DNA of 19,521 nucleotides, from contig JBCDBL010000084.1 in NCBI GenBank assembly GCA_039183635.1, positions 1 to 19,521 of the forward strand. The letters are read 5' to 3'. The notes under the pieces are model-generated. The model did no database searches and was not told the origin of the DNA. It saw nothing but the letters and a program-made list of their open reading frames with translations. Positions 6,725-14,026 of this stretch are shown here, piece by piece; the stretch's first letter is position 1; each line of letters starts with the position of its first letter. A program made the position numbers and the translations under genes. The stretch comes from JBCDBL01 sp039183635 (GTDB lineage Bacteria; Pseudomonadota; Alphaproteobacteria; Caulobacterales; Parvularculaceae).

Positions 6725-7885
6725 ATGAAATTTTTCGCACCGTTTATCGCTACGATTTTTTTTGTCGCCGGCCAGCCGCAAGCCGCTGAATTTACATTCA
6801 GCGCATTTCACGACCAGAACCCGCAGACCCCATGGCCGACGCAAGAATGGCCGCGTTCGCCCTTACCGTCGACGGCGGACACCGCGACCATACATCGTAT
6901 CGCCGACACGCTTATGGCGAACGACCAGGTTGAGGCGCTCGGCCTGTCCCACGCCCTCGTCATTGTTCAGGAGGGACGCATCGTCTATGAACGTTATGCG
7001 GAGGGCTATTCTTGCGACGGCATAGCCCACACAATGTCCATAGCAAAAATGATGGGTGCGACAATTGCCGGCGTCATGCATGGGGACGGCATGATCGATA
7101 TTGAAGCGCCTGCGGATATTCCTGCGTGGCATAAGAAAAAAGCCGATCCACGTGGGGCGATCACTCATGCGCACATATTGCAAATGACGAGCGGCCTGCA
7201 ATGGAATGAGATGATGGATTTGCTCGGCATGGCGTTCGGCGGCGGCTATGAAGACATCGCCCAATATGTGATTGACAAGCCCCTCGCCTATCCGCCTGGA
7301 ACGCACTTTCAATACTCCGACGGCGCACCTGGTTTAATTGGATATATTCTACGCAACAAGCTGGACGGCGGGGCCGATGAAGTTGCTGCGTTTTTCAACG
7401 ATCGCATCCTTCATCCACTCGGTATGATCAACACCGAAGCGGAGTTTGACAAGAAAGGCACATGGTACGGCGCATCCGGCATACGTTGGAGCCCCTGTGA
7501 CCTGGCCAGGTTTTCACACTTCTTACTGCGCGACGGCGTATGGGAAGAGGCCCGCATTCTTCCCGACGGATGGGTCGATTACATGCGAAGCCCCACACCC
7601 GCCTCTATAGCGCCGGGGGCGGAGTTACGCACATATCGTAAAGCCGGCTACGGACTTGCAACATTTGTGTACGACATTGATTTTGAAACAGATGTCATCG
7701 ATCTCGACTCCTTCGGCCATGTCGGCTTTGGAGGCAGTGTTTTAAAAATCATTCCCACTAAGGACGCCGCAATATTGCTCTACGGTGCAAAAGCGTTTGA
7801 TGAGGCGTTCACACGTCGTATCGACTTCGTCCATGAGCTCGGTGCGGCTTTGCCGGAGCCCAAGCAAGCCTCCCCGTCTCCTTAG
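6725..7885 (+). CDS. Exported serine hydrolase, class C beta-lactamase-like fold (6-aminohexanoate-dimer-hydrolase type)
   Basis: This 386-residue protein has a signal peptide (about 1-21, ending QAAE). It carries the SxxK motif SIAK (catalytic Ser105, Lys108), a YSDG motif (Tyr197, second catalytic element) and GHVGFGG (His332-Gly334) in place of the third box. LQMTSGLQWNE (152-162) is typical of this group, which includes NylB-like amide hydrolases, esterases and carboxypeptidase-like enzymes. Length fits a single catalytic domain. It should act in the periplasm on an ester or amide. It starts 31 nt from the operator at 6678-6693 and is followed after 40 nt by the aldolase-family gene, a likely two-gene operon. 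The exact substrate cannot be told from motifs; a penicillin-type function is less likely than amidase or esterase. Confidence 0.88.
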   Translation: MKFFAPFIATIFFVAGQPQAAEFTFSAFHDQNPQTPWPTQEWPRSPLPSTADTATIHRIADTLMANDQVEALGLSHALVIVQEGRIVYERYAEGYSCDGIAHTMSIAKMMGATIAGVMHGDGMIDIEAPADIPAWHKKKADPRGAITHAHILQMTSGLQWNEMMDLLGMAFGGGYEDIAQYVIDKPLAYPPGTHFQYSDGAPGLIGYILRNKLDGGADEVAAFFNDRILHPLGMINTEAEFDKKGTWYGASGIRWSPCDLARFSHFLLRDGVWEEARILPDGWVDYMRSPTPASIAPGAELRTYRKAGYGLATFVYDIDFETDVIDLDSFGHVGFGGSVLKIIPTKDAAILLYGAKAFDEAFTRRIDFVHELGAALPEPKQASPSP

Positions 7886-7925
7886 TCCCGAACAGCGATA
7901 AATTTTCTGCCTAGAGAGGTCCATT

Positions 7926-8711
7926 ATGGAAAATATTGCAACACTACACGCCGTGGAAACAAAATCGCAAATCTCAGCTCGTGAGCAAGACGCACGCATT
8001 GGCGTCGCTGCATGTTATCGCCTGCTCAGCGTGTATGGACTTACAGACCTTACCGACGGATTTGTTAGTGCACGTATAAGTGATAGCGAAGATGAGTTTA
8101 TCGTCGGCGGCTACGGCCTGCTGCCGGAACTTGCACGCGCTTCGGACCTTTATAAACGCTCCTTAAAAGCCGAGCCAAAACTGGAGAAGTTTTCAGGCGT
8201 TGATATTGACGCATATAACTTCACAAAAAGCGCCCTTAACACACGGCCAGAGTATAATGCCTGCATACATGCCCATACCGAGTATGGCGTTCCATTTTCC
8301 GCTTTAGACTGCGAACTGGAACCGATCACACAGTACGGCATCATGTTTCATGGCAAAATCGGGTACCTGGACTACAACGATTCAGAAGTGACAAAGGGCA
8401 ACGCCTGCGACCGCATCTCAGCTTTGTTCGAGGGCGGCGCGGAAATCATAATATTAAGAAATCATGGCTTCTTGATTCCGGGCCGTACGATCTCTCAGGC
8501 GTTTTTTCATCTCTATAGGATAGAACAGGCGTGTCGCTACCAACTACGTATTATGCAATCCGGCGCAAACAGCATTACGCCGAAGGCCGTCGACTTGAAT
8601 ACCGTACGCGATCAGTACTGGACTATGACGCATGTTGATAATAATGGCGACAGAGAGTGGCCGATGCTTATGCGTAAACTGGACAGGCTGGACCCAAGCT
8701 ATAAAGACTAA
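7926..8711 (+). CDS. Class II aldolase/adducin-family protein
   Basis: This is a 261-residue cytoplasmic protein of the class II (zinc) aldolase/adducin head family. Metal-ligand motifs are visible: CIHAHTEYG (His115, His117) and RNHGFLIPG (His180). The N-terminal DGFVSARI (44-51) and YGLLPELARASDLY (63-76) match the early part of the domain. Related enzymes are fuculose- and ribulose-phosphate aldolases and epimerases, but also decarboxylases and dehydratases of aromatic or keto acids. The long-tailed form here (C-terminal segment 205-261, with YWTMTHVDNNGDREWPMLMRK) resembles the non-sugar members. AGAGAGG precedes the ATG. Location behind the serine hydrolase suggests C-C cleavage or decarboxylation of a released acid; that role is inference. 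Confidence 0.85.
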   Translation: MENIATLHAVETKSQISAREQDARIGVAACYRLLSVYGLTDLTDGFVSARISDSEDEFIVGGYGLLPELARASDLYKRSLKAEPKLEKFSGVDIDAYNFTKSALNTRPEYNACIHAHTEYGVPFSALDCELEPITQYGIMFHGKIGYLDYNDSEVTKGNACDRISALFEGGAEIIILRNHGFLIPGRTISQAFFHLYRIEQACRYQLRIMQSGANSITPKAVDLNTVRDQYWTMTHVDNNGDREWPMLMRKLDRLDPSYKD

Positions 8712-8754
8712 CTCAGTTTGCAAGCGAAGAGGATGACTGGTTCAACGCCCATAC

Positions 8755-8770
8755 GTCTGTAAAAACAGAC
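8755..8770 (+). terminator. Hairpin after the aldolase gene (possible terminator)
   Basis: GTCTGT-AAAA-ACAGAC is a perfect 6-bp stem with a four-base loop, 44 nt past the aldolase stop, in the 239-bp convergent gap before the araC-type gene. There is no T-tract, so termination is only possible. A second weak hairpin, GTCGG/CCGAC (8871-8887), lies closer to the araC end. Nothing else was recognised in the gap. Confidence 0.3.
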
Positions 8771-8950
8771 ACCGAAAGCCGTATCCGCCATCGCCGTCAA
8801 TCACATAAGACGCAAACAGTTCTGATTGGCGCATCACAGGCGCCGCCAGTTATCGCAAGCTCTTTTCGCCGTCGGAGTTCCGCCGACAAGAGAAGCTGTC
8901 ATCATATATTATTAGAGTAATCAAGGCGACTTGAGAGCAAAGGTGTATTT

Positions 8951-9913
8951 CTATTCATCGTCATCAGGATCGTTCTCTAACGCACTGTTGCGCAGAATGG
9001 CGCTTGGAGGATAGCCAAAACACCGCCTGAAAGCGCGGGAGAACGCAGCGTTACTCGCGTAGCCGACTTTGTATCCGACCTGGGCGACATTTAAGCGTCC
9101 TTCCCTTAACAGACGCTCAGCCTCTTCCATTCGATCCATATTCAACAAAGCGAAAGCCGTTGTGTTGAACACAAAACGGAAGCCCTGCTTCAACTTAAAT
9201 TCATTGAGGCCAACCATTCGGGATAATTGAGCTAAGGTTGGCGGCGATACACGGTCCGCCAACAGTATGTCGCGGGCTTCGCGGACGCGTTCTACGTCAG
9301 AAACACTGAGCAGCATAGCCTGCTTGCTCGGCTCTTCCGTATGTAGATCCGAGAAGCCAAGAGCCAAAAGCTCAAGCGCTTTGCCATGGTAAAACTTGTC
9401 GCGCAAGGGGCCGGTTAAAGGACAACGCATGACCTGCTCGGCGACCACGCGAAGCGCCGGCTGCAGTCGGCGCTGATCCATGTAATACCCGCCCTCTTCA
9501 GAATTTAATGCAGACAGCAAGAGTTCCGGCACGACACCCGCTTTCACAGCGAGATGTTTTTCAATGTAGTCAGGAGAAATGAGAAGCTGAACGCAGCGCA
9601 AATGCGTTCCAGCAGGGTAAGATAAATGAATGGACTTCGCCCCGGTCCAGTAGAACACTCTCAATTGGCTGCTATCGCCAACAAGATCGGGCAATCCGTC
9701 GACATGGCCTTCGAAAGAGCCTTCCAGCACACATGACAGGCCGACCCTGTCAATCGGAGCTTCCAGAGATGTGTCCTCGTCGAATTGAATATTGAGAATC
9801 CGCAGCAAAAGACCATCTTCGGTCTCGACATCGTCAAACCGATCTTCGGCGCAGTATTCAGAGGCGCCGCTAATAATGATCTCTTCGGGCATTTCCATGC
9901 TATAGGCTAGCAT
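8951..9913 (-). CDS. AraC-family transcriptional regulator, PchR-like
   Basis: This is a 320-residue regulator. The N-terminal domain (about 1-190) is beta-rich and presumably binds an effector. The C-terminal AraC domain (about 208-310) has two helix-turn-helix units: TLAQLSRMVGLNEFKLKQGF (226-245), and VAQVGYKVGYASNAAFSRAF (276-295) leading into RRCFGYPPSAILR. The LNEFKLKQGFR wording and flanking spacing recall PchR-type regulators, which in known cases sense siderophores. The acidic tail (NDPDDDE) is unusual. Its ATG lies within the last 7 nt of the upstream serine-hydrolase gene, so they are translationally coupled; a second ATG lies five codons in. Likely target: the 309-bp divergent promoter region at 11095-11403, with an inverted repeat at 11202. 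Confidence 0.9.
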   Translation of the reverse strand: MLAYSMEMPEEIIISGASEYCAEDRFDDVETEDGLLLRILNIQFDEDTSLEAPIDRVGLSCVLEGSFEGHVDGLPDLVGDSSQLRVFYWTGAKSIHLSYPAGTHLRCVQLLISPDYIEKHLAVKAGVVPELLLSALNSEEGGYYMDQRRLQPALRVVAEQVMRCPLTGPLRDKFYHGKALELLALGFSDLHTEEPSKQAMLLSVSDVERVREARDILLADRVSPPTLAQLSRMVGLNEFKLKQGFRFVFNTTAFALLNMDRMEEAERLLREGRLNVAQVGYKVGYASNAAFSRAFRRCFGYPPSAILRNSALENDPDDDE

Positions 9914-11094
9914 GGGGTAAGTTCGCCTGCGATTTCAAGGGTTTTCCCGGCCAAACGCTCCGCTCTGGGACCGCAGGAGGCCATTCCGTCCTGTGCTGTA
10001 TGCCTGTGGTTCATGACATAGGCGAAGCTGATCCCTAATTTGGGGTTAGCGAAGCCCATCGCGCCGCCATTTCCAGGGTGCCCGAAGCCGCCCTCGCCGC
10101 AAGGCAAGAGGCGAGGAGTGTCGTGCATAAACCCGAGACCATAACGCCAGAGGCCGTTTGTGGTAAGTTCGGTTTCATGCCAGCACTCTTCTTGCATGCG
10201 CGCGACAGCCGCCTCCGACATAAGGCGCCGATCTCCCAGTGCGCCCCCTTCCGTCAGGATAGCGTAAAGCTTGGCAAGTCCCCTCGCACTTCCGTGCCCG
10301 AAAGCGGCCGGATTTTCAAAACGCCTCCACGTATCGTGCGAGGTGTCAAAGAAAGGAAAAAGCATGTTGCTTATTTTCGGCCGCCAATCGTCGCTTTTGA
10401 TCAAACTTTCCAATACAGGTGAAACTGTATGATAGTGTTCCGGCGGCGGCATAAAGGGAGGAGTGAAATCCGACGTGCGCCCCTCAAACCGGTCATCCCA
10501 ACAAAGCCCATAATCAACGTCAAAGGGCTCAGCTATATTTTGAAAGAAAAAGTCACCAGGCATTAAACCGGTCCGACGGCGAATAATTTCACCGGCAAGA
10601 TAACCGAAAGTATGGGCATGATAGGCCGGATCTCCCGGCGCGATGACAAATTCGTGATCTTCAATCGCCTTGACGATCACCTCCCAATTAAAGGCGCAGC
10701 CCAGGGGCGCATTCGGCAAAGAAGGCAAACCCGCTTGGTGGGTCAAAACATTCCGGACGGTGATCTCGCCTTTACCGTTCTTGGCGAATTCCGGCCATAT
10801 GTCGGCGACGGGCTGGTCCAGTTCCAACTCACCTCTGTCGATCAAGAGATGCAGACAAATAGCCGTCGGGCCTTTAACAGCCGACATTGTGCACATAACA
10901 GAGTGTTCAGACCATGGCGTATCTTTATCCTCACTCGTCCATCCCCCATGGAGATCAACAACAAGTTCGCCGTCTTTATAGACGACCACCGAGGCGCCAA
11001 GTTCTTTATCCTCCACAAAGTTCTGCTTAAAAGCTTCTTTCAGAGGTTCGAATGCCGGATCTGCAAATCCAGAAAAATTATCAATACCGTTCAT
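9907..11094 (-). CDS. Serine hydrolase, beta-lactamase family (EstB-like esterase group)
   Basis: This 395-residue protein has the SxxK motif SAVK (Ser71, Lys74), a Tyr motif in AYHAHTFGYLAGEI (Tyr158), and FGHPGNGGAMGFANP (His339-Gly341) as third box. These are the hallmarks of the EstB-like family VIII carboxylesterases and related bacterial proteins. VLTHQAGLP (116-124) and GHGSARGLAKLYA (266-278) fit the same group. There is no signal peptide, so it is probably cytoplasmic, unlike the exported serine hydrolase at 6725, and the two are only distantly alike. It is expected to cleave an ester. It is the first gene of a two-gene unit with the araC-type regulator and is divergent from the amidohydrolase pair. 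Confidence 0.9.
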   Translation of the reverse strand: MNGIDNFSGFADPAFEPLKEAFKQNFVEDKELGASVVVYKDGELVVDLHGGWTSEDKDTPWSEHSVMCTMSAVKGPTAICLHLLIDRGELELDQPVADIWPEFAKNGKGEITVRNVLTHQAGLPSLPNAPLGCAFNWEVIVKAIEDHEFVIAPGDPAYHAHTFGYLAGEIIRRRTGLMPGDFFFQNIAEPFDVDYGLCWDDRFEGRTSDFTPPFMPPPEHYHTVSPVLESLIKSDDWRPKISNMLFPFFDTSHDTWRRFENPAAFGHGSARGLAKLYAILTEGGALGDRRLMSEAAVARMQEECWHETELTTNGLWRYGLGFMHDTPRLLPCGEGGFGHPGNGGAMGFANPKLGISFAYVMNHRHTAQDGMASCGPRAERLAGKTLEIAGELTPC

Positions 11095-11403
11095 TTTAAT
11101 CCCTATACGATCCTTTTAAGCGAGCGCCCTCAATAATAGAGAGTAGATGCTATGGTTAATTCGCTCTGTGTACAAATACGTGCAGTAGAGCACAAAGAGT
11201 ATATGCAAGTGCATGCCTTGCATAAAAGAAGCAATTCCTAAATGGGCGTCTTTTTCTCCGGCTGGGTAAAGCCCCCATCCTTTCCAAATGCTAATTATTT
11301 TGAGATGAGATAGGATAGAAAAATCATAAAAATCAATATCTTATAAATCTTGCGTCTTCTAACGACATGATACGCGGGTCTGAAGCCACACAAGAGTTGG
11401 TCT
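11095..11403. other. Divergent intergenic region (EstB-like/araC unit versus amidohydrolase operon)
   Basis: This is 309 bp without a supported gene. It becomes AT-rich toward 11290-11360 and must hold promoters for both directions. The only clear element is the inverted repeat at 11202-11224. No copy of the TTAATAGGGGTATTAA operator is present, which separates this region from the TetR-linked genes. I could not choose a convincing promoter pair. Confidence 0.5.
11202..11224. promoter_or_regulatory. Inverted repeat, candidate regulator site
   Basis: TATGCAAG and CTTGCATA are perfect 8-bp arms around a 7-bp TGCATGC centre. It lies 108 nt from the hydrolase ATG and 180 nt from the amidohydrolase ATG. 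AraC-type proteins more often use direct repeats, so assignment to the neighbouring AraC regulator is tentative. Confidence 0.45.
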
Positions 11404-12666
11404 ATGTTTTTTGACGCCTTAAAGTTTTTAACCATTGCGCTTGCTAGCTTTATAAGCCTCCAGGCGCATGCGTGGGGCGAACAGTCCGGCGGCGCATACA
11501 TACATGCAGGAACGCTGATCGATGTAAATGCGCGCAAGGCCAAACCCAAGCAGACGATTGTTATCGCCGACGGCATGGTGAGCAGCATCATTGACGGTTA
11601 TGCAAAACCGCCGGAGGGAACGACCGCAATCGACCTCAAAAATGCGAGCGTGCTTCCCGGGCTTATCGACGCCCATGTTCACCTCCTCATGAATCTTGGT
11701 CCCGCTACGCAGATCAAAATGCTGACCCAGAATGATTCTGAAGCGACATTGGACGGGGTGGTGAATGCGCGCACAACGTTAATGGCCGGCTTTACGACTG
11801 TTCAAGACCTTGGAAGCCGAAACGAAGCCATTTTCGCGCTCCGAGACGGCATCGCCAAAGGGCAGCTGCCAGGGCCGCGTATTCTTGCTTCCGGCGAAGC
11901 GATCTCCCCGAATGGCCAAGAGGGTTCTATAGGGTGCAGCGGCGTAGATGAATGCAGACGCGTTACCCGCGACCATATTCTGTCTGGCGCCGATGTTATT
12001 AAAACGGCTATTACCGGCGGAACGCTGATTGGCGGCGACGGGCCGCCGGCGCGGTTCACAGCTGAAGAATTACGCGCCATCGTTGAGACTGCGCAAAGCA
12101 TGAATCGGAAAGTCGCCGTCCATGCGCATGGGGCCGACGCAATAAAGTTCGCCCTTCGACAAAATGTGCATTCGATCGAGCACGGCACGTACCTCGACGA
12201 CGAAGCCGTCCGATTGTTCCGCAAAGCAAAGGCCGTGCTCGTGCCGACGATGATGGCGGGACAGGTCATGGAAGCTTTCGCCGCCAACCCAATGGCCCCT
12301 CCGGCATTTCGCAAAGAAGCGTCAATATTCACCTCTCGTCTCGTCGCAGCCGCCGCACGGGCTCAAAAAAGCGGTGTGACAATTGCACTGGGTACGGATG
12401 TCGGAGCAGCTGTTCACGGACAAAATGCGCAAGAACTTTCCCTGCTGGTGAGGGCCGGCTTGACGCCTATGGAAGCACTGAGAGCCGGAACGATCATTGC
12501 TGCAACGCATCTGGGCGTCGACCACCTGACGGGGGCCATTGAAAAAGGAAAAGCCGCCGACATTATAGCCGTTCTGGACGATGACCCTCTCAAAGATGTG
12601 TCCGTGCTGGAATCGGTTGATTTCGTCATGAAGGCAGGCATCGTTTACAAGGGAGGCGATATATAA
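11404..12666 (+). CDS. Exported metal-dependent amidohydrolase, prolidase/imidazolonepropionase-like (paralogue 1)
   Basis: This 420-residue amidohydrolase-superfamily enzyme has a signal peptide (about 1-23, ending AHA). Binuclear metal ligands are visible: HVH (His91, His93) after LPGLIDA, Lys200 in GADVIKTA (the carboxylated lysine), His240 in VAVHAH, His260 in SIEHG and Asp332 in LGTDVG. The order is that of the Xaa-Pro/Xaa-Arg dipeptidase and Sgx9260-like carbamate or dipeptide hydrolases. GFTTVQDLG (129-137) is typical. A two-Cys segment GCSGVDECRR (177-186) precedes the lysine motif. It should hydrolyse an amide, carbamate or lactone in the periplasm. It overlaps the next gene by 1 nt (TAATG). 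The upstream Shine-Dalgarno is weak. Confidence 0.9.
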   Translation: MFFDALKFLTIALASFISLQAHAWGEQSGGAYIHAGTLIDVNARKAKPKQTIVIADGMVSSIIDGYAKPPEGTTAIDLKNASVLPGLIDAHVHLLMNLGPATQIKMLTQNDSEATLDGVVNARTTLMAGFTTVQDLGSRNEAIFALRDGIAKGQLPGPRILASGEAISPNGQEGSIGCSGVDECRRVTRDHILSGADVIKTAITGGTLIGGDGPPARFTAEELRAIVETAQSMNRKVAVHAHGADAIKFALRQNVHSIEHGTYLDDEAVRLFRKAKAVLVPTMMAGQVMEAFAANPMAPPAFRKEASIFTSRLVAAAARAQKSGVTIALGTDVGAAVHGQNAQELSLLVRAGLTPMEALRAGTIIAATHLGVDHLTGAIEKGKAADIIAVLDDDPLKDVSVLESVDFVMKAGIVYKGGDI

Positions 12667-13943
12667 TGCTCAGTCTCATAAAAAGTCTTTGCGCCTCTTT
12701 TATCATCGTACTGGCGGTGCTTATCCCGGCGTCCGGACAAATGGTTATGCCGCAAAACGCCGAGCCTGAAGTTACGTATATTCACGCCGGCCGTTTGATC
12801 GCCATCCCGGGCGAAGACGTCAAAACAGAACAAACGATTATTATCTCAGGCGCTGGGATTTCTGAAATCCGAGACGGGTATGCAACACCGCCGCAAGGCG
12901 CGGCCACGATAAATCTAAAAAACATGACCGTGCTGCCGGGCTTGATCGATTCCCACACGCATCTGTTGACGGAATATGGGCCTGCTGCTTTCTTTAAAAG
13001 TCTCACGCAAAATCAAGTCGAATTTGCGTTTGACGGCGTCGTTAACGCCAGGAAAACACTGATGGCGGGCTTTACAACCGTCCAAGATCTCGGCGGCGGC
13101 GACGAGGCCATCTTTGCCCTGCGCGATGCGATCGCCGCGGGCAAAACCCCTGGCCCGCGTGTTTTGGCGTCAGGCCGCCAGATAAGAGCCGTAGCGGAAG
13201 ATAAAAACTATAATAGCGCAGTCGGCTGCGCCGGCGCTGATGAGTGTCGACGCATAACCCGCCAACAAATCATAGCCGGCGCCGACGTGATTAAGGTCAC
13301 CCTATCCGGGGGCGAGCCGCTAAGCAGTCTTACGCCGCCTATCGTTTTTTTTGACGAAGAACTGGAAGCTATTGTTGAAACGGCGAAAACAATGGAACGC
13401 AAAGTGACATGCCACGCCATGTCGCCTGACAAAATCAAACAGTGCCTGCGCGCCGGCGTTCATTCTATTGAACATGGCTCGTATATGGATGACGAAGCCG
13501 CAAAACTCGCAAAAAAAACAGGGGCGACGTTCGTCCCAACCCTTGTGATCGGACCCGTGATGGAATCGGCCGCCGTCAATTTTGGCCTGCCCCAGCCAAT
13601 CGCTGAAGCATTCAGCACGGCTATGTTAGATGCCGTTAAAATCGCAAAAAAACGGAACGTTCCCATTGCATTGGGATCTGATTCCGGCCCGTCCAAACAC
13701 GGAGAAAATGCGAACGAGTTGCTACGCCTCGTTGAGGCAGGTCTTTCCCCGGAAGAAGCAATACGCGCCGCCACCGTAACAAGCGCCCGTCACCTTGGGC
13801 TTGAGGCGCGCATAGGCGCCATAGAAGTTGGAAAATCGGCAGATATTATCGCAGTTGACGGAGATCCGCTGGAAGACATTGCGGAGTTGTTGACTGTCGA
13901 TTTCGTGATGAAAGCAGGCGTTGTTTACAAAAAAGCAGAGTAA
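12666..13943 (+). CDS. Exported metal-dependent amidohydrolase, prolidase/imidazolonepropionase-like (paralogue 2)
   Basis: This 425-residue enzyme is clearly paralogous to the one just upstream. It shares GVVNAR.TLMAGFTTVQDLG, the C..DECRR segment (Cys188, Cys194), DPL.D and the closing VDFVMKAG.VYK. All metal ligands are kept: His97, His99, Lys210, His250, His270 and Asp339. A signal peptide covers about 1-24. Differences cluster where substrate would bind: HAM instead of HAH after the first metal His (250-252), SGGEPLSSL versus TGGTLIGGDG, and the 300-315 loop. A strong GGGAGG (12651-12656) inside the end of paralogue 1 drives translation. Retention of both active sites suggests different substrate ranges rather than decay. 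Confidence 0.9.
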   Translation: MLSLIKSLCASFIIVLAVLIPASGQMVMPQNAEPEVTYIHAGRLIAIPGEDVKTEQTIIISGAGISEIRDGYATPPQGAATINLKNMTVLPGLIDSHTHLLTEYGPAAFFKSLTQNQVEFAFDGVVNARKTLMAGFTTVQDLGGGDEAIFALRDAIAAGKTPGPRVLASGRQIRAVAEDKNYNSAVGCAGADECRRITRQQIIAGADVIKVTLSGGEPLSSLTPPIVFFDEELEAIVETAKTMERKVTCHAMSPDKIKQCLRAGVHSIEHGSYMDDEAAKLAKKTGATFVPTLVIGPVMESAAVNFGLPQPIAEAFSTAMLDAVKIAKKRNVPIALGSDSGPSKHGENANELLRLVEAGLSPEEAIRAATVTSARHLGLEARIGAIEVGKSADIIAVDGDPLEDIAELLTVDFVMKAGVVYKKAE

Positions 13944-13954
13944 GTCTTTTATGT

Positions 13955-13977
13955 AAGTATATGCGTACTGTATACTT
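13955..13977. promoter_or_regulatory. Inverted repeat upstream of the first alpha/beta hydrolase
   Basis: AAGTATA and TATACTT are perfect 7-bp arms separated by 9 nt, in the 83-bp gap between the amidohydrolase pair and the hydrolase gene. It could be an operator or a small transcript hairpin. There is no terminator-like T-tract. Confidence 0.35.
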
Positions 13978-14026
13978 TTATCATTTCTAAAACACAAACG
14001 TTGGAAGAATTAAAGGTGTCGATGAT

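Noticed and set aside
6725..7885. A true beta-lactamase (antibiotic resistance gene)
   Set aside because: The motifs fit the wider SxxK hydrolase group (YSDG, GHVG) rather than a class C beta-lactamase with YxN and KTG boxes.
10612..11136. A 174-residue open frame on the plus strand
   Set aside because: Antisense to the EstB-like hydrolase, whose catalytic motifs are intact. No domain is visible in the plus-strand translation.
11802..12332. A 176-residue open frame on the minus strand
   Set aside because: It lies wholly inside the well-supported amidohydrolase gene on the other strand, and its translation looks like an antisense shadow with no recognisable domain.
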